DNA from: Actinokineospora enzanensis DSM 44649
Lineage (GTDB): Bacteria > Actinomycetota > Actinomycetes > Mycobacteriales > Pseudonocardiaceae
Direction of reading: 5' to 3'
DNA: 64,000 nucleotides
Assembly: GCF_000374445.1 (NCBI RefSeq)
Contig: NZ_KB894405.1
Span: forward strand, 339,110-403,109
Each line of letters starts with the position of its first letter. Within the stretch, counting starts at the first letter, position 1. Below, one piece after another: positions 11,801-24,549 of the stretch. The translations under genes and the position numbers were made by a program. The notes beneath the pieces were generated by a model that was not told the origin of the DNA, made no database searches, and saw nothing but the letters and a program-made list of their open reading frames with translations.

Positions 11801-13664
11801 CGGCCGCTGGCTGGTCGTCGTCCCGTCCGACGTCCCCGCCGCCGCGGACCTGGCAGACGCGCTCGCCGACCAGGGCGACATCGTCACGGTCACCGCCGAG
11901 ACCCCGGTCGAGCGGTCCGCCCTCTCCGGCCTCCTCGCGGGCGCCGCCGCGTCGGGCTCCTTCGACGGCGTGCTCTCGCTGCTGGCCCTCGACACCCGCG
12001 AACACCCGCTGGGCCCCGCGCTCGGCACCCCGGTCGCCGCGACCATCACCCTGCTCCAGTCCCTGGCCGACACCGGACTCGGCGTCCCCGCCTGGGTCGT
12101 CACCCGGGGCGCGGTCGCCGTCGACCCGTTCTCCGCCGCCGACCCCGACGCGGGCGCGGTCTGGGGCCTTGGCACGATCGCGGCCCTGGACCGGCCCGGC
12201 ACCTGGGGCGGCCTGGTCGACCTCGGCGACACCGCCGCACCCGACGAGGTGGCCAGGCTGGCCGCCGTGCTGTCCGGTGTGGACAGTGAGGACCAGGTGG
12301 CGATCCGGCCGTCCGGGGTGTTCGGCAAGCGCATGGTCCACGCCCCGCGCCCGGACACGGCGGTCGAACCGTGGCGGCCGCGCGGAACCGTACTGGTCAC
12401 CGGCGGTACCGGCGCGGTCGGTGGGCATGTCGCCCGCTGGCTGGCCGAGCGCGGCGCCGAGCACCTCGTGCTCACCAGCCGCCGTGGTCTCGACGCCGAC
12501 GGCGCTCGCGAACTGGTGGACGAGCTGGCCAAGGTGGGCACCCGCGTCACCGTCGCGGCCTGCGATGTCGCCGACGAGCAGGCGCTGAAGTCCTTGCTGT
12601 CGGAGCACCCGCCGACCGCCGTCGTGCACGCGGCCGGGGTGCTCACCGCCGAGTCGCCGCTGGCCGAGGTCACCGCGGCGGAGTTCGCCGCCGCCACCCG
12701 CGCCAAGGTCGTCGGCGCCGCGCTGCTGGACGAACTGCTGGGTGCCGACCTGGACGCGTTCGTCCTGATGTCCTCGGGCGCCGCCGTCTGGGGCAGCTCC
12801 GGCCGCCCCGCCTACGCCGCGGGCAACGCCTACCTCGACGCCCTGGTCCGCCGTCGCCGCGCCGCCGGGCGCCCCGCGACCGCCGTGGCCTGGGGCGCCT
12901 GGGGTGGCGGCGGCATGGTCGACGCCGAGGCGAGCGCCATGCTCAACCGCATGGGCCTCGCCGAGATGGCCCCCGAGCTGGCCGTCCGCGCACTGGGCCA
13001 GGCAATCGACCACGACGAGGCGCACCTGGTCGTCGCCGACGTCGACTGGGCCGCGTTCGCCCCGGTCTACCAGCTCGCCCGGCCGCGTCCGCTGCTGCGC
13101 GCTCTGCCCGAGGTGGCTGCCGACGAGGCGCCGGAGACCGACAGCGCCGACGCGGGCGACCTGCGCGGCAAGCTCGCCGGGCGCACCCCGCCCGAGCAGC
13201 AGCGGACCCTGCTGGACCTGGTCCGCGGCCAGGTCGCCGCCGTCGCAGGCTACGACGGCGCGTCCGCCGTCGAACCGACCCGCGCGTTCAAGGAACTCGG
13301 CTTCGACTCGGTCACCGCCGTCGACCTGCGCAACCGGCTCGGCGCCGCGACCGGCCTCAAGCTGCCCGCCACCGTCGCCTTCGACCACGTCAACCCCAAG
13401 GCCCTGGCCGACCACCTGGCGACCCACCTCTGCGACGCCCCCACCGAGGTGCCGTTGGAGGTCGAGCTGGACCGGCTGGAGGCCCTCACCGCGGGGCTCG
13501 ACGCCGAGCAGATCGACCGGGCCCGCGTGCTGGCCCGCCTGCAGGCCATGGTCTCCGCCGTGCACAAGACCCTCGCGGGCGGCGAGACCAGCGCGGGCGA
13601 CGCACTCGACACCGCCACCACCGACGAGCTGTTCGCCCTCATCGACAGCGAGCTCGGCGCCTGA
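8856..13664 (+). CDS. Type I modular PKS, one module: KS-AT(methylmalonyl)-KR-ACP
   Basis: About 1602 residues; its ATG overlaps the stop of the previous PKS gene, so the two are translationally coupled (ATG 8871 is a less likely start). It has an N-terminal docking helix ([18 protein letters not shown]). KS: Cys about 197 and both His motifs intact. AT: Ser about 641 in GHSQGE plus YASH, the methylmalonyl-CoA signature and the only one in this set. There is no DH between AT and KR, only a KR structural half. KR: GGTGAVG near 1182, with Trp in [11 protein letters not shown] and no LDD, which indicates A-type; the residue where A2 types carry His is Arg, so A1 is favoured. ACP: Ser about 1485 in GFDSVT. 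The C-terminal docking helices end in [13 protein letters not shown]. The expected extension is a 2-methyl-3-hydroxy unit. Confidence 0.95.
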   Translation: MNGNAMGNEDRLRDYLKRATTDLQQARRRLRELEARDTEPIAVVGMSCRYPGGAATPDELWRLVDEGRDVIGEFPADRGWDVEGVYDPTPERPGKTYTRHGGFLYDAAGFDAEFFGISPRDARRADPQQRILLEASWEAVERAGIDPRSLKGSPTGVYAGVMYHDYSGGSPDGSLVSGQVSYTLGLEGPSISVDTACSSSLVALHLAAQALRRGDCTLALAGGVAVMGTPEMFIDFCSRRGLAADGRSKSFSDDADGTSWAEGVGVLVLERLSDAQRNGHRILAVVRGSAVNQDGASNGFSAPNGPSQVRVIEAALADAGLTVSDVDAVEAHGTGTALGDPIEAQSLLETYGTRTAGVPLLLGSIKSNMGHPQAAAGVAGVIKMIQALRHARLPKTLHLGTPSSHVDWSAGAVELLAESRDWPAVDRPRRGAVSSFGVSGTNAHVILEQAPETEEPEAIESVVGPLVISAKTVAALADAAGRIAAHIEGSADPLPDIAHTLATGRSRFDQRAVVIAQDRDQAAAALRELAAGGSRPDVVTGTADTRGKTVFVFPGQGSQWTGMATRLLTQSPVFAARMAECDAALREFTDWSVLAVLHGEPGTPPEDRVDVVQPMLWAVMVSLAEVWRAHGVEPDMVIGHSQGEIAAATVAGSLSLQDGARVVALRSKAIGEKLGGLGGGMLAAGLPATELAKRLSAWDGRISIAADNGASSAVLSGDGDALDELRDQLVEEGLRAKRVPVDYASHSAHVEHLADRLFADLGPITPQAGAVAMTSTVNEEPIGADTVDARYWFDNLRRTVRFAPVVARLAAAGYTRFVEISPHPVLNMSIQETLDDGGHTGVVVGTLRRAEGDLPRFATSLAELHVRGGAADWAALVPGARPVELPTYPFQHKRFWLDDEGADQLAVLSEAAATDQAFWQDVAEGDVDALAVRLGVEAAPLAEVVPALAAWHRQGTELSTVDSWRYRVSWVPLTGVPASGLTGRWLVVVPSDVPAAADLADALADQGDIVTVTAETPVERSALSGLLAGAAASGSFDGVLSLLALDTREHPLGPALGTPVAATITLLQSLADTGLGVPAWVVTRGAVAVDPFSAADPDAGAVWGLGTIAALDRPGTWGGLVDLGDTAAPDEVARLAAVLSGVDSEDQVAIRPSGVFGKRMVHAPRPDTAVEPWRPRGTVLVTGGTGAVGGHVARWLAERGAEHLVLTSRRGLDADGARELVDELAKVGTRVTVAACDVADEQALKSLLSEHPPTAVVHAAGVLTAESPLAEVTAAEFAAATRAKVVGAALLDELLGADLDAFVLMSSGAAVWGSSGRPAYAAGNAYLDALVRRRRAAGRPATAVAWGAWGGGGMVDAEASAMLNRMGLAEMAPELAVRALGQAIDHDEAHLVVADVDWAAFAPVYQLARPRPLLRALPEVAADEAPETDSADAGDLRGKLAGRTPPEQQRTLLDLVRGQVAAVAGYDGASAVEPTRAFKELGFDSVTAVDLRNRLGAATGLKLPATVAFDHVNPKALADHLATHLCDAPTEVPLEVELDRLEALTAGLDAEQIDRARVLARLQAMVSAVHKTLAGGETSAGDALDTATTDELFALIDSELGA

Positions 13665-13700
13665 CGGCTTTCCAGCCATCACCCGCCGGTTCCCCAGTCC

Positions 13701-13763
13701 GCACCACGCTCTCCTTCCCCCCGCCCGCACCACGCTCTCCTTCCCCCGCCCGCCCGCACCACC
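13701..13763. repeat. Pyrimidine-rich tandem repeat between PKS genes 2 and 3
   Basis: A unit beginning GCACCACGCTCTCCTTCCCC occurs at 13701 and again at 13727 (period 26). A partial third copy (GCACCAC) starts at 13756. The tract is strongly C/T-biased on the + strand and fills most of the gap between the PKS genes. It may be slippage-prone spacer DNA; no function is evident. Confidence 0.7.
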
Positions 13764-13792
13764 CGCCCGGAAGCGACAAGAAGGCGTTCACG

Positions 13793-16700
13793 ATGACTGA
13801 CGAAAGCAAGCTGGTCGACTACCTGAAGCGGGTGACCGCCAACCTCCAGCAGACCCAGGCGCGGCTGCGCGAGGTCGAGGCCGCGGCGGCCGAGCCGATC
13901 GCCGTCGTCTCGCTGGCCTGCCGCTACCCCGGCGAGGTGCGCACGCCGGAGGACCTGTGGGAGCTGGTGGCGGGCGGCGGCGACGCGGTCGGCCCGTTCC
14001 CCACCGACCGCGGCTGGAATCTCGACGCCCTGTTCGACGCCGACCCGGACAACCCCGGCACCAGCTATGTCAGCGAGGGCGGGTTCGTCCACGAGGTGGC
14101 CCGCTTCGACGCCCCGTTCTTCGGCATCTCGCCGCGCGAGGCGCTGGCCATGGACCCGCAGCAGCGGCTGGCGCTGGAGCTGGCCTGGGAGAGCCTGGAG
14201 CGGGCGGGCATCGCGCCGCACTCGCTGGCGGGCGCGCAGGTCGGCGTGTTCGTCGGCAGCGGCGACCAGGACTACTACGACGAGCTGCCCGCGTCCGTGC
14301 TGGCGGGCGAGGTCGAGGACTACCTGAGCACGGGCAACGCGGGCTCGGTCATCTCCGGCCGCGTCGCCTACGCGCTCGGCCTGCAGGGCCCGGCGCTGAC
14401 CGTCGACACCGCGTGCTCGTCGTCGCTGGTCGCGATCCACCTGGCCGTGCAGGCACTGCGGCAGCGCGAGTGCTCGCTGGCGCTGGCCGGTGGCGTGATG
14501 GTCATGTCGCGGCCCGGCCCGTTCCTGGCGTTCAGCCGCCAGCGCGGCCTCGCGCCAGACGGCCGCTGCAAGCCGTTCTCCGACAGCGCCGACGGCACCG
14601 GCTGGGCCGAGGGCGCGGGCACGATCCTGCTGGAGCGCCTGTCCGACGCGCGCCGCAACGGCCACCCGGTGCTCGCCGTCATCCGGGGCAGCGCGGTCAA
14701 CTCCGACGGCGCGTCCAACGGCCTCACCGCCCCCAACGGCCCTTCCCAGCAGCGGGTCATCCGGCAGGCGCTGGCCAACGCGGGGCTGTCGGCGTCCGAT
14801 GTGGACGCGGTGGAGGGCCACGGCACCGGCACCACCCTGGGCGACCCGATCGAGGCGCAGGCCGTCCTCGCCACCTATGGGCAGGATCGGGAACGCCCGC
14901 TCTACCTGGGTTCCCTCAAATCCAACATCGGGCACGCGCAGGCGGCGGCCGGTGTCGGCGGTGTCATCAAGATGGTGCTGGCGTTACGCAACGGCCTGCT
15001 GCCCAAGACCCTGCACGTCACCGAGCCGTCGACGGCGGTCGACTGGACGGCGGGCAATGTCGAGCTGTTGACCGACGCCCGACCGTGGGCGGCGGGGGAG
15101 AAGCCCCGGCGGGCGGGTATCTCCTCGTTCGGCGTGAGCGGTACCAACGCGCACGTGATCGTCGAGGAGGCTCCGGCGACGGAGCCGACCAAGCAGACGG
15201 AAGCGGGCTGGCCCAAGGACGTGCCGGTCCCGCTTCCGTTGTCCGGCCATGGTTCCACGGCTCTGGCGGCACAGGCGGGCATCCTGTCCGAGGTCGCTGC
15301 GTCCACCCTGGACCTCGGGTTCTCGCTGGCCACTTCGCGCTCCCCGCTGACTCACCGCGCGGTCGTGCTGGCGGAGACCGCCGACGAGGCGCGGGACGGT
15401 ATCGCCGCTCTGGCCACGGGTAGCGTCGCCCCGGGGCTGGTCACCGGCACCCGGCTGGAAGGGCTCACCGCGTTCCTGTTCACCGGCCAGGGCGCCCAGC
15501 GGAGCGGCATGGGGTCGGGGCTGGCGGCCGCATTCCCGGTTTTCGCCGAGGCATTCGACGAGGTGTGCGCGGCGCTGGACCGGCACCTGGACCGTCCACT
15601 CAAGACTGTCATCGCGGCCGAGCCGGAGCTGATCGCGCAGACCGGCTACACCCAGCCCGCGTTGTTCGCCATCGAGGTCGCGGTGTTCCGGCTACTGGCC
15701 TCCTGGGGCGTGCGGCCGGACTTCCTGATCGGCCACTCCGTCGGCGAGCTGGCCGCCGCGCACGTCGCCGGGGTGCTGTCCCTGGCCGACGCGGCCACCC
15801 TGGTCACCGCGCGCGCCCGGCTCATGCAGGCGCTGCCGACCGGCGGCGCGATGATCGCCGTGCAGGCCACGGAGGACGAGGTCACCCCGCTGCTCACCAA
15901 GGGCGTCAGCCTGGCGGCGATCAACGGGCCGGACTCGGTCGTGCTGTCCGGTGACGAGAAGGCCGTGGAGGCCGTGGTCGCGCGGTTCGCGGACCGGAAG
16001 ACCTCGCGGCTGCGGGTGTCGCACGCGTTCCACTCGCCGCTGATGGAGCCGATGCTGGCCGAGTTCGCCGCCATCGCGGGCACGCTCGCCTACCAGGCGC
16101 CGACGATCCCGATCGTCTCCAACGTCACCGGCACGGTCGCCGGGGCCGAGATCGCCACGCCCGGGTACTGGGTCGAGCACGTCAAGGCCGCCGTCCGCTT
16201 CCACGACGGCATCAGCACGCTGGCCGCCCAGGGCGTCTCCCGGTTCGTCGAGGTCGGCCCGGACGGCGTGCTGACCGCGCTGGCCCGCCCGCACATCGAC
16301 GGCCTCGCCGTCCCGGTGCTGCGCAAGGACCGCGCGGAGGCAAGCGCCGCGCTCACCGCCGTCGCCGAGCTGTTCGTCAGCGGACTCACCCCCGACTGGG
16401 CCGCGCTGTTCGCCGGTAGCGGCGCCCGGCGCGTCGACCTGCCCACCTACGCGTTCCAGCGCAAGCGCTACTGGATCGACGCCCGCGCCAACCGCGACGA
16501 GCTCACCGCCGCCGGTCTTGTCATGGCCGGTCACCCGCTGCTCGGCGCGGCCGTCACGCTCGCCGACACCGACGGCGTGGTGCTCACCGGGCGCCTGTCC
16601 GTCGAGACCCACCCATGGCTGGCCGAGCACCGGCTGGGCGAGCTGGTCACCGTTCCCGGCACGGCGTTCCTGGAGCTGGCGGTCCGCGCGGGCGACCAGG

Positions 16701-19700
16701 TGAACTGCGGCCGGATCGAGGAACTGACGCTCGGCGCGCCACTGGTGCTGCCCGAGCGTGGCGGCGTCCAGGTGCAGGTGGCCGTGGGCGCGGCGGGGGA
16801 GCGGGGCATCCGTTCCCTGACCATCCACTCACGACCGGAGAGCGCCGAGGCCGACGAGCCGTGGACCTCGCACGCCGGTGGTTCCCTCGCGCCCCAGACG
16901 CACAGTGGCGAGGCGCTGACCGAGTGGCCGCCCGCCGGTGCCGAGGCCGTGGCGATCGATGGGCTGTACGACGACTTCGCCGACACCGGCCTGCGCTACG
17001 GGCCGCTGTTCCGGTCGCTGCGTGCCGTGTGGCAGCGGGATCGGGAGGTGTTCGCCGAGGTCGTGCTGCCTGGTGATAGTGACACTGCCGGTGATGTCCA
17101 TCGATACTTCCTGCACCCCGCCGCTCTCGACGCCGCGACGCACGCCCTGCGCGTGGCAGGCGGCGGAGACGGTGGCGTCGGCCGGGTCCCGTTCTGCTGG
17201 ACCGGTGTCGAGCTGCACGCGACCGGCGCGTCCGCGCTGCGCGTCCGGTTCACCCCGACCAGCGGCGACGACTTCCGCGTCACCCTCGCCGACACCACCG
17301 GCGCCCCGGTCGCCACCGTCGCCGAGACCGTCTTCCGCGCCTTCACCACGCCCGTCGCCGCCCCGACCGACCCGCTCTACCGGGTGGAATGGCGGCCGGT
17401 CACCGCAGACTCCACTGTGGACACCGCCGGTGTGGAGATCCTGGACGTCACCGGGTCCACCGGCACGGCCGAGGAGACGCACGCCCTGACCCACCGCGTG
17501 CTGGCCGCCGTGCAGGACTGGCTCGGCCGCGCGCACCCTGAACAGGCCCGACTGGTGATCGTCACCCGGGGTGCGGCAGGTGACGTGATCACCGACCTGG
17601 CCGCCTCCGCCGCCTGGGGCCTGGTGCGGTCGGCGCAGGAGGAGAACCCGGACGCGTTCGTGCTGCTCGACACCGACGGCACGCCCGCCGAGACCCTGCT
17701 CCCGCGCGTGCTGGCCACCGGGGAACCGCAGGTCGTCGCCCGGGGCGGCGAGCTGTTCGCGCCCCGCGTGGTCCGGGTCGCGACCGACGCCGAGCCCGCC
17801 CGCCTGGACACCCAGGGCACCGTCCTGATCACCGGCGCGTCCGGCGCGATCGGCGGACAGCTGGCCTGGCACCTGGTCACCGAGCACGGTGCCCGCAACC
17901 TGCTGCTGCTCGGCCGCCGCGAGACCCCGGAGCTGGCCCGGCTGGCCACCGCGCTCGGCGAGGTCGGCGTCACCGTCACGATCGCCCGGTGCGACATCGC
18001 CGACCGGGACGCCCTCGCGGCGGCCCTCGCCGCCATCCCGGCCGACGCGCCGCTGGCCGCCGTGATCCACGCGGCCGGTGTCCTCGACGACGGCATCGTG
18101 ACCTCGCTGACCCCGGAGCGCGTGGACACCGTACTGCGCCCCAAGGTCGACGGCGCGCTGAACCTGCACGAGCTGACCCGGGACGCCGACCTGGCCGCGT
18201 TCGTCCTGTTCTCCTCGGTCTCCGGCGTGCTCGGCGGCCCCGGCCAGGGCGCCTACGCCGCCGCCAACGCCTTCCTGGACGCCCTCGCCGTGCACCGCGT
18301 CGCCGCAGGCCTGCCCGGCCTGTCGATCGACTGGGGCCTGTGGGGCGAGATCGGCGGCATGGGCGGCACGCTGTCCGCCGAGGACCTGGCCCGGCTCGCG
18401 TCGGGCGGTATCGTCCCGATGTCCACTTCGGACGCCCTGGTCCGGTTCGACCGGGCGCTTGTCGCGGGTGGCGCGGCGATCGTCGCGGCCAAGCTGGACC
18501 TGCCCGCGCTGCGCAGGCTCGACCGCGTCCCGCGGGCGCTCACCGACCTGACCGGCCGCTCGACCCGCCGCGTCGCCGTCAGCGCCGCCGGTGACGGCCC
18601 GGTCGACTCGTTCGCCGCGAGGCTGCGCGCGCTGCCCGCCGAGGACCGCGCCGACGCCGTGCTGGAACTGGTCCGCGGCCACGCCGCCACCGTGCTCGGC
18701 TACGGCGGCGCGCACGACATCGAGCCCACCGCCCAGTTCCAGACGCTCGGCTTCGACTCGCTCACCGCGATCGAGCTGCGCAACGGCCTCACCGCCGCCA
18801 CCGGCCGCCGCCTGCCTGCCACGCTGATCTTCGACTACCCGACGCCCGCCACTCTCGCCGCGCACCTGCTCGCGGAGACGGCAGGCGAGGAAACCGTCGT
18901 GGCCACCAAGGTCCGCACCAACGACGACGAGCCGATCGCGATCGTCGGCATGGCCTGCCACCTGCCCGGCGGCGTGACCTCGCCGGAGCAGCTGTGGGCG
19001 CTGGTCGCCGAGGGCCGGGACGCCATCGGCGACTTCCCCACCGACCGCGGCTGGGACGTGGCGGGCCTGCTCGACCCGACCGGCCGCCGCCCCGGCACCA
19101 CCTACGTCGCGCGCGGCGGCTTCGTCCACGACGCGGGCGACTTCGACCCCGGCTTCTTCGGCATCTCGCCCAAGGAGGCCCCGGCCATCGACCCGCAGCA
19201 GCGCCTGCTGCTGCAAGCCTGCTGGGAGGCGCTGGAGCGCGGCGGCATCGACCCGCTCTCGCTCAAGGGCAGCTCCACCGGCGTCTACGCGGGCGTCCAG
19301 TACCACGACTACGTGGGTGCCAGCAGCGCAGGCTCGATCGTCACCGGCCGCGTCTCCTACACCCTCGGCCTGGAGGGTCCGGCCGTCAGCGTCGACACCG
19401 CGTGCTCGTCCTCGCTGGTCGCCATGCACATGGCCGCCCAGGCCCTGCGCGGCGGCGACTGCGACCTGGCCCTGGCGGGCGGCGTCACGGTGATGGCCAC
19501 CCCGGAGACCTTCGTCGAGTTCAGCCGTCAGCGCGGCCTGGCCGCCGACGGCCGCTGCAAGGTCTTCTCCGACGCCGCCGACGGCACCACCTGGTCCGAG
19601 GGCGTCGGCGTGCTGGTGCTGGAGCGCCTGTCCGACGCCCGCCGCAACGGCCACCCGGTGCTCGCCCTGCTCAAGGGCAGCGCGGTCAACCAGGACGGCA

Positions 19701-22700
19701 CGTCCAACGGCCTCACCGCCCCCAACGGCCCCGCCCAGCAGCGGGTCATCCGGGCCGCGCTCGCCGACGCGGGCCTCGTCCCGACCGACGTGGACGCCGT
19801 CGAGGCGCACGGCACCGGCACCAAGCTCGGCGACCCCATCGAGGTCCAGGCCCTGCTGGCCACCTACGGCAACCGCGCCGACGCGGACGCGCCGCTGTGG
19901 ATCGGCTCGGTCAAGTCCAACCTCGGCCACACCCAGGCCGCCGCCGGTGCCGCGGGCGTGATCAAGATGATCATGGCCATGCGGCACGGCGAGCTGCCCG
20001 CGACCCTGCACGTGGGCACCCCGTCCAGCGAGATCGACTGGGCGTCCGGGGCCGTGCGCGTGCTGGCCGAGCCGGTGAAGTGGCTGCCCAACGGGCACAC
20101 CCGACGCGCGGGCGTCTCCTCCTTCGGCGTGAGCGGCACCAACGCGCACGTCATCCTGGAGGAGGGCGACCGGCGCGAGGTCACCGGCGGGACGGACTAC
20201 GACGGTCCGGTCGTCTGGCCGGTGTCCGGGCGCGGTGCGGCCGCATTGAAGGCGCGGGCCGAACAGCTCATGTCCTATGTGGATGAGGAGCCGGACGGCA
20301 GCCTGGCCGACATCGGCCTGTCGCTGGCCACCACCCGCAGCGCGTTCGAGCGTCGGGCGGTGCTGATCGGGAACCGGTCGCCGCAGTTCGTGCGGGGGCT
20401 GGCGGCTCTGGTGGACGAGGAGGAGGTGCGCGGGGTCGTCACCGGTGTGGCGACGGCCGGTGGGCGCACGGCGTTCCTGTTCGCGGGCCAGGGCTCGCAG
20501 CGGACCGGCATGGGCGCCGGGCTGGCCGCCCGGTTCCCGGTGTTCGCCGCCGCCTACGACGAGGTGTGCGCCGAGATCGATCGCCACCTTGACCGCCCGA
20601 TCCGCTCGGTCATCGACGGCGACGGTCCGGAACTGGCCGAGACCCGCTACACCCAGCCCGCGCTGTTCGCCATCGAGGTCGCGCTGTTCAGGTTGGTGCG
20701 GTCCTGGGGTGTGAAGCCGGACGTGCTGGTCGGCCACTCCATCGGCGAGATCGCGGCGGCGCACTGCGCGGGCGTGCTCTCCCTGGCCGACGCGGCCCGA
20801 CTGGTGACCGCGCGCGGCGCCCTCATGCAGGCACTGCCCACAGGCGGCGCCATGGTCTCCCTGGACGCCACACCGGAAGCGGTGCGCTCGGCCTTCAGCG
20901 AGTCTGCTTTGGACAACTCCACCTTGGGCAACACGGTGGACATTGCGGCGGTGAACGGGCCAAGCGCGGTGGTGATCTCCGGGGACGAGGCGGCGGTCAC
21001 CGAGATCGCGGCGAGGTTCGAGCGAGTCAAGCGTTTGCGCGTCTCGCACGCGTTCCACTCGCGACTGATGGACCCGATGCTCGCCGAGTTCCGCGCCGTC
21101 GCCGAGAGCCTCACCTACGCCGAGTCCCGGCTGCCGGTGATCTCCACCGTGACCGGCGAGCCTGCCGACCTGGCCACCGCCGAGTACTGGGTCGCCCAGG
21201 TCCCGGCCTGCGTCCGCTTCGCCGACGCGGTCACCAGGGCCGCGGCCGACGGCGTCACCCGGTTCCTGGAGCTTGGCCCGGACACCACGCTCACCGCCAT
21301 GGCCGAGAACTGCTTCGACGAGCCCAAGGTCCTGGCCGCGCTGTCGCACAAGGAACAGGACGAGGCCGTCGCCGCCCTCACCGGCGTGGCGAAGCTGCAC
21401 GTCAGCGGCGTCGACGTCGACTGGACGGCGGTCTACTCGCCGACCGGGGCACGCACGGTCGCACTGCCGACCTACCCGTTCCAGCGGCGCCGGTTCTGGC
21501 TGGAGAGCACGACCGGCGCGCCCGGCCAGGAGGACCACCCGCTGCTCGGCACGGCCACCGAACTGGCCGACTCGCGCGGCCTGCTGTTCAGCGGACGCCT
21601 GTCCGCGGGCAGCCTGCCGTGGCTGGCCGACCACGTCGTCGGCGGCTCGGTCCTGTTCCCCGGCACCGGTTTCGTCGAGATGGCGATCCGCGCAGGCGAC
21701 CGGGTCGGCTGCCCGCACCTGGAGGAGCTGACCCTGGAGTACCCGCTCGTGCTGCCGGACCGCTCCGGCGCGCGGGTGCAGTTCGCGATCTCGGGTCCCG
21801 AGGACGGCGGGGCCCGGTCCTTCACGGTCCACTCGCGACCCGAAGGCGCCGCCGATGGCGTGCCGTGGACCCGACACGCCATCGGCAGGCTCACCAAGTC
21901 GGCCACCGCGGCGGCGTTCGACCTTTCTGCCTGGCCGCCCGCCGGTGCCGAGCAGGTGCGCCTGGAAGGCACCTACGAGGAGCTGGCCGCCGACGGTCTG
22001 GCGTATGGTCCCGCCTTCCGCGGCCTGGTCGCCGCCTGGAAGCGCGACGGCGAGGCGTTCGCCGAGATCCAACTTCCGACGACCGTCACCGACACCGACC
22101 ACTACGGCGTCCACCCGGCCCTGCTCGACGCCGCTCTGCACACCATCGGCGTCGCGGGCGCGGCCGGGACCGAGCCGTCCCTGCCGTTCGCCTGGGCGGG
22201 CGTCCGACTGCACGCAGTCGGCGCAACGACCTTGCGCGTACATGTTCGCCCTTCGGGGACAGGAGGATCCGGGGTGGGAGGACTGGGGGAAGGAAGTACA
22301 GTGTCACTCGACATCGCCGATGCCACGGGCGCGCCCGTCGCCTCGGTGGACTCCCTGCTGCTGCGCCCGATGTCGGCGCAACCGCAGGCGGCCCCGACCG
22401 GCACCGACTCGATGTTCCGGCTGACCTGGGAACGGGCTGATCTCGACGCGGTCGCGGAGGTGACCGACTGGACCGTGGTGGGGCCCGACCCCTACGGCCT
22501 CACCGACGCCTTGGGCGCCACGGCAGTCGCTGATCTCGCCGAAGCCGGTGGTGGCCTCCTGGTCCTGTCGGCTGGTGCGGTGGGCGAGGATGCCACTGCC
22601 GCCCGCGCCGAGTTGCATCGCGTGTTGGGCCAGCTCACCACCTGGCTGACCCGGTCCGATGGCGGTTCCCTCCTGGTCGTCACCCGAGGCGCGGTCGCCA

Positions 22701-24274
22701 CCGAACCCGGTGAGAACCCCGACCCGGTCGGTGCGGCGGTCGCCGGTCTTGTGCGCTCGGCCCAGGCCGAGCACCCGGACCGGATCACGCTGGTCGACCT
22801 CGGTCCCGGCACCCCGAGCGGCCGTACCCTGGCCGCCGTGGCCGCTGCCGATGAGCCGCAGGCGGCTCTGCGGATGGGCACGGTTCTGGTGCCGCGCTTG
22901 GCGCGGGCGGACGAGGAGAGCACGTCGGCGGCGCCGGTGTGGGACGCCGAGGGCACAGTGCTGATCACCGGTGCCACCGGTGCGCTGGGTACCGCCGTCG
23001 CCCGCCACCTGGTTACCACCCACGGCGTGCGGAGTCTTCTCCTGACCAGCCGTCGTGGCGCTGATGCCCCCGGTGCGTCCGCGTTGCGGGATGAGCTGAC
23101 CGCGGCAGGCGCGGAAGTCACGTTGGCCGCGTGCGATGTCGCCGATCGCGACTCGGTTTCCGCTCTGCTGGCCTTGGTGCCTCAGGAAGCTCCGTTGCGC
23201 GCGGTCATCCACGCTGCCGGTGTGCTGGACGACGGCATCGTGACCTCGCTGACGCCGGACCGGCTGGACACGGTGCTGCGGCCGAAGGTGGACGCCGCGT
23301 GGACCCTGCACGAGCTGACTCGTGACCTTGACCTGACGGCGTTCGTCCTGTTCTCGTCCGCCGCAGGCGTGCTCGGTTCGCCGGGGCAGGGGAGTTACGC
23401 CGCTGCCAACGCCTATCTCGACGCGCTCGCGGTCCGGCGTCTGGCCTCGGGTCTGGCCGGGTCGTCGCTGGCATGGGGGCTGTGGGGTGCCGATGCAGGC
23501 GGTATGGGTGCGGCCTTGGCCGACGCCGATACCGCTCGACTCGGCGATACCGGGATCACCGCTCTGTCCACTGAGGATGGATTGGGCCTGCTCGATGCCG
23601 CCGCCGGAGCTCCCGAGGCGTTCCTGGTGCCGATCGCGCTGGACACTCGGGTGCTGACCGGTTCGGATGACCTGCCTGCTGTGCTGCGTGGCCTTGCAGG
23701 CGCTCCTGGTCGGCGGGCCGCCCAGGAGGCCGCCGAGTCGACGGAGTCGTTGGCGGTGAAGCTGGCCGGGTTGCCGGTGAACAAGCGGATTCCTACTGTG
23801 CTGACGTTGGTGCGGAGTCACGCGGCGACGTTGCTCGGGCATTCGGGGACCGAGGTGGTGGAGCCGGATCGGTCGTTCAACGAGGTCGGGTTCGACTCGC
23901 TGTCGGCTACCGGGTTCCGCAACAAGTTGAGCATTGTCACCGGGTTGAAGCTTCCGGTCAGCTTGATCTTCGATTACCCGACGCCTCGGGTACTCGCCGA
24001 GCATCTGGTCGCCGAGCTGGTGCCCGCGGACGCCGAGCCCGCCGTCGTGGTTTCGGAAGGGACTTCCGAACAGGACGTCCGGAAGGCGTTGGCGGAGATT
24101 CCGTTGGACAGGCTCCGCGCTGCCGGGTTGCTGGACGGGCTGCTGGATCTCGCCGGTATTCGTCTTTCGGAGCCGGTGGCGGAGGAAGTCCCGGCCGTCG
24201 ACTCGGAGAGCATCGACGACCTCGACGCGGATGCCCTGATCAGCATGGCCATCGGTGGCGGGGACGACGACTGA
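13793..24274 (+). CDS. Type I modular PKS, two modules: KS-AT-DH-KR-ACP x 2, both malonyl
   Basis: About 3493 residues. ATG 13793 follows AAGAAGG and opens the docking helix [15 protein letters not shown]. Module 3: KS Cys about 208; AT Ser about 649 (GHSVGE) with HAFH, malonyl. The DH has His about 946 but its HxxxGxxxxP reads [10 protein letters not shown], with Glu for Gly. KR has LDD (B-type); ACP Ser about 1656. Module 4: KS Cys about 1871; AT Ser about 2316 (GHSIGE) with HAFH, malonyl. The DH has an intact [10 protein letters not shown] (His about 2614) and DAALH; KR has LDD (B-type); ACP Ser about 3369. The C-terminal docking segment ends [15 protein letters not shown], and there is no thioesterase or reductive release domain. 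The chain should therefore pass to another PKS not in this window. A Gly-rich insert lies in the DH-KR linker of module 4 (about 22255-22305). Confidence 0.95.
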   Translation: MTDESKLVDYLKRVTANLQQTQARLREVEAAAAEPIAVVSLACRYPGEVRTPEDLWELVAGGGDAVGPFPTDRGWNLDALFDADPDNPGTSYVSEGGFVHEVARFDAPFFGISPREALAMDPQQRLALELAWESLERAGIAPHSLAGAQVGVFVGSGDQDYYDELPASVLAGEVEDYLSTGNAGSVISGRVAYALGLQGPALTVDTACSSSLVAIHLAVQALRQRECSLALAGGVMVMSRPGPFLAFSRQRGLAPDGRCKPFSDSADGTGWAEGAGTILLERLSDARRNGHPVLAVIRGSAVNSDGASNGLTAPNGPSQQRVIRQALANAGLSASDVDAVEGHGTGTTLGDPIEAQAVLATYGQDRERPLYLGSLKSNIGHAQAAAGVGGVIKMVLALRNGLLPKTLHVTEPSTAVDWTAGNVELLTDARPWAAGEKPRRAGISSFGVSGTNAHVIVEEAPATEPTKQTEAGWPKDVPVPLPLSGHGSTALAAQAGILSEVAASTLDLGFSLATSRSPLTHRAVVLAETADEARDGIAALATGSVAPGLVTGTRLEGLTAFLFTGQGAQRSGMGSGLAAAFPVFAEAFDEVCAALDRHLDRPLKTVIAAEPELIAQTGYTQPALFAIEVAVFRLLASWGVRPDFLIGHSVGELAAAHVAGVLSLADAATLVTARARLMQALPTGGAMIAVQATEDEVTPLLTKGVSLAAINGPDSVVLSGDEKAVEAVVARFADRKTSRLRVSHAFHSPLMEPMLAEFAAIAGTLAYQAPTIPIVSNVTGTVAGAEIATPGYWVEHVKAAVRFHDGISTLAAQGVSRFVEVGPDGVLTALARPHIDGLAVPVLRKDRAEASAALTAVAELFVSGLTPDWAALFAGSGARRVDLPTYAFQRKRYWIDARANRDELTAAGLVMAGHPLLGAAVTLADTDGVVLTGRLSVETHPWLAEHRLGELVTVPGTAFLELAVRAGDQVNCGRIEELTLGAPLVLPERGGVQVQVAVGAAGERGIRSLTIHSRPESAEADEPWTSHAGGSLAPQTHSGEALTEWPPAGAEAVAIDGLYDDFADTGLRYGPLFRSLRAVWQRDREVFAEVVLPGDSDTAGDVHRYFLHPAALDAATHALRVAGGGDGGVGRVPFCWTGVELHATGASALRVRFTPTSGDDFRVTLADTTGAPVATVAETVFRAFTTPVAAPTDPLYRVEWRPVTADSTVDTAGVEILDVTGSTGTAEETHALTHRVLAAVQDWLGRAHPEQARLVIVTRGAAGDVITDLAASAAWGLVRSAQEENPDAFVLLDTDGTPAETLLPRVLATGEPQVVARGGELFAPRVVRVATDAEPARLDTQGTVLITGASGAIGGQLAWHLVTEHGARNLLLLGRRETPELARLATALGEVGVTVTIARCDIADRDALAAALAAIPADAPLAAVIHAAGVLDDGIVTSLTPERVDTVLRPKVDGALNLHELTRDADLAAFVLFSSVSGVLGGPGQGAYAAANAFLDALAVHRVAAGLPGLSIDWGLWGEIGGMGGTLSAEDLARLASGGIVPMSTSDALVRFDRALVAGGAAIVAAKLDLPALRRLDRVPRALTDLTGRSTRRVAVSAAGDGPVDSFAARLRALPAEDRADAVLELVRGHAATVLGYGGAHDIEPTAQFQTLGFDSLTAIELRNGLTAATGRRLPATLIFDYPTPATLAAHLLAETAGEETVVATKVRTNDDEPIAIVGMACHLPGGVTSPEQLWALVAEGRDAIGDFPTDRGWDVAGLLDPTGRRPGTTYVARGGFVHDAGDFDPGFFGISPKEAPAIDPQQRLLLQACWEALERGGIDPLSLKGSSTGVYAGVQYHDYVGASSAGSIVTGRVSYTLGLEGPAVSVDTACSSSLVAMHMAAQALRGGDCDLALAGGVTVMATPETFVEFSRQRGLAADGRCKVFSDAADGTTWSEGVGVLVLERLSDARRNGHPVLALLKGSAVNQDGTSNGLTAPNGPAQQRVIRAALADAGLVPTDVDAVEAHGTGTKLGDPIEVQALLATYGNRADADAPLWIGSVKSNLGHTQAAAGAAGVIKMIMAMRHGELPATLHVGTPSSEIDWASGAVRVLAEPVKWLPNGHTRRAGVSSFGVSGTNAHVILEEGDRREVTGGTDYDGPVVWPVSGRGAAALKARAEQLMSYVDEEPDGSLADIGLSLATTRSAFERRAVLIGNRSPQFVRGLAALVDEEEVRGVVTGVATAGGRTAFLFAGQGSQRTGMGAGLAARFPVFAAAYDEVCAEIDRHLDRPIRSVIDGDGPELAETRYTQPALFAIEVALFRLVRSWGVKPDVLVGHSIGEIAAAHCAGVLSLADAARLVTARGALMQALPTGGAMVSLDATPEAVRSAFSESALDNSTLGNTVDIAAVNGPSAVVISGDEAAVTEIAARFERVKRLRVSHAFHSRLMDPMLAEFRAVAESLTYAESRLPVISTVTGEPADLATAEYWVAQVPACVRFADAVTRAAADGVTRFLELGPDTTLTAMAENCFDEPKVLAALSHKEQDEAVAALTGVAKLHVSGVDVDWTAVYSPTGARTVALPTYPFQRRRFWLESTTGAPGQEDHPLLGTATELADSRGLLFSGRLSAGSLPWLADHVVGGSVLFPGTGFVEMAIRAGDRVGCPHLEELTLEYPLVLPDRSGARVQFAISGPEDGGARSFTVHSRPEGAADGVPWTRHAIGRLTKSATAAAFDLSAWPPAGAEQVRLEGTYEELAADGLAYGPAFRGLVAAWKRDGEAFAEIQLPTTVTDTDHYGVHPALLDAALHTIGVAGAAGTEPSLPFAWAGVRLHAVGATTLRVHVRPSGTGGSGVGGLGEGSTVSLDIADATGAPVASVDSLLLRPMSAQPQAAPTGTDSMFRLTWERADLDAVAEVTDWTVVGPDPYGLTDALGATAVADLAEAGGGLLVLSAGAVGEDATAARAELHRVLGQLTTWLTRSDGGSLLVVTRGAVATEPGENPDPVGAAVAGLVRSAQAEHPDRITLVDLGPGTPSGRTLAAVAAADEPQAALRMGTVLVPRLARADEESTSAAPVWDAEGTVLITGATGALGTAVARHLVTTHGVRSLLLTSRRGADAPGASALRDELTAAGAEVTLAACDVADRDSVSALLALVPQEAPLRAVIHAAGVLDDGIVTSLTPDRLDTVLRPKVDAAWTLHELTRDLDLTAFVLFSSAAGVLGSPGQGSYAAANAYLDALAVRRLASGLAGSSLAWGLWGADAGGMGAALADADTARLGDTGITALSTEDGLGLLDAAAGAPEAFLVPIALDTRVLTGSDDLPAVLRGLAGAPGRRAAQEAAESTESLAVKLAGLPVNKRIPTVLTLVRSHAATLLGHSGTEVVEPDRSFNEVGFDSLSATGFRNKLSIVTGLKLPVSLIFDYPTPRVLAEHLVAELVPADAEPAVVVSEGTSEQDVRKALAEIPLDRLRAAGLLDGLLDLAGIRLSEPVAEEVPAVDSESIDDLDADALISMAIGGGDDD

Positions 24275-24285
24275 TCCCGGGATCC

Positions 24286-24323
24286 GGGTTCGGACGGCTG
24301 TCATCCGACAGCCGTCCGAACCC
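24286..24323 (+). terminator. Perfect hairpin after the PKS genes
   Basis: Arms of 17 nt (24286-24302 and 24307-24323) are exactly complementary around an ATCC loop, starting 11 nt after the PKS stop. There is no T-run, as is common in high-GC actinomycetes. It probably ends the PKS transcript and isolates it from the exporter genes. Confidence 0.75.
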
Positions 24324-24549
24324 GCCTGCCCATCGGCTGATTCGGCGGGTTGATGGTTCCGGGGCGGCCCGCCCCGCCACTCCTTTTCCCGCCCGCCCAC
24401 CACCCCTATTCCGGCCCCACCCCGCCATTATTGCCGCCCCACCGGCCCATCTGGCCAACTGGAGTGGAGACAAAGCGGCCGGGTGACCGTCGCGAGCACA
24501 CAGTTTCCGGCCAGATTCCGGCCAGATTCGAACAAGGAGAGGGTGACCG
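24324..24549 (+). other. C-rich leader of the exporter operon with an 11-bp tandem duplication
   Basis: No gene is seen here. The stretch from about 24360 to 24445 is C-rich on the + strand. TTCCGGCCAGA is repeated head to tail at 24505-24515 and 24516-24526, just before the AAGGAGAG ribosome binding site of the ATPase gene. Promoter elements are not clear; the duplication could be a regulator site or slippage. Confidence 0.4.

Noticed and set aside
12371-13792. N-terminal extension of the third PKS open frame by about 470 residues
   Set aside because: It overlaps the second PKS gene in another frame and is Arg-rich; the real start is ATG 13793 with AAGAAGG and the docking helix.
16829-22243. 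1804-residue minus-strand open frame opposite PKS module 3-4
   Set aside because: No recognisable motif and a composition typical of complement-frame translation; the plus strand encodes intact KS, AT, DH and KR domains.
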